Below are positions 55,301-58,300 of a DNA stretch of 64,000 nucleotides, one piece after another. The translations under genes were made by a program, and so were the position numbers. How positions within the stretch are numbered: the first letter of the stretch is position 1; each line of letters opens with the position of its first letter. The stretch spans positions 60,641 to 124,640 of the forward strand of contig LUCM01007439.1 in assembly GCA_008360955.1 (NCBI GenBank). The letters are read 5' to 3'. The DNA comes from Fasciolopsis buskii (taxonomy: Eukaryota; Platyhelminthes; Trematoda; Plagiorchiida; Fasciolidae). The notes beneath the pieces were generated by a model. The model was not told the origin of the DNA. It was given only the letters and a program-made list of their open reading frames with translations, and searched no databases.

Positions 55301-58300
55301 CTGATCAATAACGATTTGCCAAAAGATACCCCGCCGCTTGAGTTTGATTCAAAATTTCATGGAGCATTTGACTGAGCCAACATGACGAAATCTTCGTGTA
55401 TTTTCATAACTTAATTAAGCCAGAAAACCCCTGTTAAATTGAAATCTCCTTAAGGGAGACATTTACACAAATTTAAGTCGATAAGTTCTATCATTCCTCG
55501 ATAAAAACGGCCAACTCACATACTTTCCGGTTAAAAGGCCCGGGTCAAAATCCTGAGCTCGATGACGGATTCACGCCACTAATGAGTTTTACCGTGAGTT
55601 TTACTTGAGCCCGTTCCTTTCTGAGTGTGAGTTGGCATAAGACCACACAAGATCGTACTAGGTTAGGTGCGCCAACGAACCGGACGAGAGCGAGCTCAGG
55701 TCTACCACCAAAGTGACCTACTGATCCAGGATACGAATTTCGACCCTTTCGATGACAGACGTTTATTCCACTTGGGCACTTCTGGTCAGCGAGTATTTTT
55801 GTTTGAACTCAGTATAACCATCGACAGCAGATATACTAAGCCAAACTCTACGGCGTACCGTATTATTTCGCTAACAGTGGGAGTTAAAGACAAAAGAAGT
55901 AACTGGGCACCGACCTTTTAAGCCTGTGGGTTAACTTGAGATTTAAATCTGCCTCTTCTGCAACATTCCTCGATGTCATATGCATTGCGGTCCATACTAT
56001 CACATTCTGCCAAAATGAATCAAAAAGGAAAACGATTTTATCACTTCCTTAGATTGACAGCGTGGATCACCTAGGAAAACTGCGTGAATTTCTTAACTTG
56101 TATTGGTCATACAGAGCTTGGAGTAGAAATATTGTTCAGACGTTAGCATATATTTGAATGTTATTTTGATCGGGCACATAATTTTGCCTGACTTGCCCAT
56201 CACAGTTTGTTTAATTTTCGGTTTCCCTCAACTCATTGGATTTGATTAGAAATTAGTTTCACCTGGTGCCTGTTATCCTAAGTTTTGATAGACGAAACTA
56301 TATGTGTGCTTCTCAGTTATGACCTGATCCTGTACATCACGTTCCACGTTTGATTTTATATTCAGCTGTGCCTAATTCCTAATTTTTGCTTAATTTGAAA
56401 AACCTACAGGGAAAATCAAAGGTTAGTTATCGTAACGAAACTGATTTGGTGAAAAACGTTTTACAAAAAGTGATGATCAGTTAGCAATTACGTGTTTAGC
56501 AAGCTTTGGAACACAGTCCACTCCAGTGCGGATGAGAACGGGGCCAAAATCTATGCCTCTTCACACAGAGCAAATGGCCTGATCTCCTTGCCGATTGTCA
56601 AAACGGTCAACCATATCATAATGCGGTAAACCGAGGTGAAACCAAACTCGGCAACGGGTATCTCGTACGACCCAGTCTCCTCGTTATTACTTTCTTGGAA
56701 AAGTAGCAATTTCTCGCTTGTATTCTAAAGCCCAGGGTCAGCAAGTGATCAAGAAGTTTGAGTGGCCATTCTCTTATGTTCCTGTTTGCGCTTATTACAA
56801 AAATTCGTTTTTACGTTTTCATATACTGATTTCCTATTCAACCTGAAAAGATTCCGTGATCCCAATTGGAATTATCAAATTTATTCCACATTTTGTAATA
56901 ATTATCCAAACTGAAAGTGAGATTGATTTTCGTCTTCTCTCAAATATTTTGGTATCACCGATTGGGTAAAAGTGCACTTAATATGAATAATAATCCTAGT
57001 ATCACAGTGCATACTGGCTGACAGTTATTAATTCACAATCCGGCAGTTTTCATCACCGAAATGATCGCGATGTGCTTTTCTATTTTGCCTAAACTGTTCA
57101 CTCACTATGAGCCTTCAAAATGACATTTGACCCCCTTTTTGAATGCACAGATGTAAGCCTTTCTAGAAATCTTTTCTCTCTGGTGATGAGAGCTGACTAG
57201 GGGAGTCAATTCGACTACGCATTCCGGTGTTGGCTTCAGCGACACCCGCCATGTTTGTATAAAAGTATCCACTACAAGTGGCCAGTGCATCTTTTCTTGC
57301 CCATCATACTGTGACAATGTAAACCTTGGTTTGTTCCTCAAAATAACCCGACCCCATTTTAGTGTTCACCAAATATGGTATCGTCTGCAGCGTATCAACC
57401 TGGTAGAAAACTCTAAATAGTGATTGTTTTAGCAAACATCTACAGCAAGATTCGATACAATTTTAACGTCGTGGAACGTATCGAAACTGCCATTTTGCAA
57501 ACTATTGCCCCGGACCAAAGCACCCTAAAAATGTCAGTCCTAACAGACGAACGGCATTTGCTTTTGGGGACTTTCTTTCGTTGCCCTGGTCCCTTTGGCT
57601 TTCTTGTGGTTTTGAGGTGACTTTTTCAAACTTCTCCTGAAGGTCGACAGTAGTTTGTCACTAATGTTCTCAAAATGTTTACTCTTTTGCATCCAGTGGG
57701 CTGGATCTCAGCGATGTCGTGGTTGACACGCATTTAATTTTCCATAATTTCATAAAATAGATTGAGAAGAAGCAGGTGGAACTCGAGAGGCACTTCGTGT
57801 TTCCATGCTTCGTACGTATGTATACTTGCAAACAGGCTTATTTGTCAGTGGCACTTCGAATCGCTCACGAAAGTAGCGTCGTTCAAAAAAGGGGAATTTT
57901 ACTGGTACGGACTTCGTGACTCTGTGCATGAATTGACATTGTTAGCATTTTCGAAGGTTGAAAAATATAAGGTGAATGTATCATAACGCACTAAATAACG
58001 TCCTTGATTCGGTCATTCGGTGTATGACAACTTTCAGGCACTCGGTCTCTGCTTGCCTGAAAATCAGTAGTTTGTTAACGGTGTCCAAAATAAAATTCCA
58101 ATTTTCGCAGCCGTAGCACGCATAAAATAATGTATTCGAATTCCTAACGAATTAATCGATTTGTCCCATCTGACATACATGAGTGTGTGAATATACCAAT
58201 TAGATAAATCTAATTTTATTGCAAACAATTTCAGAGGAGATTCTAAAAGAATATCCAAACTTCGACGAAGTAAGTCTATCGTACCTGAAGTTATTTCAAT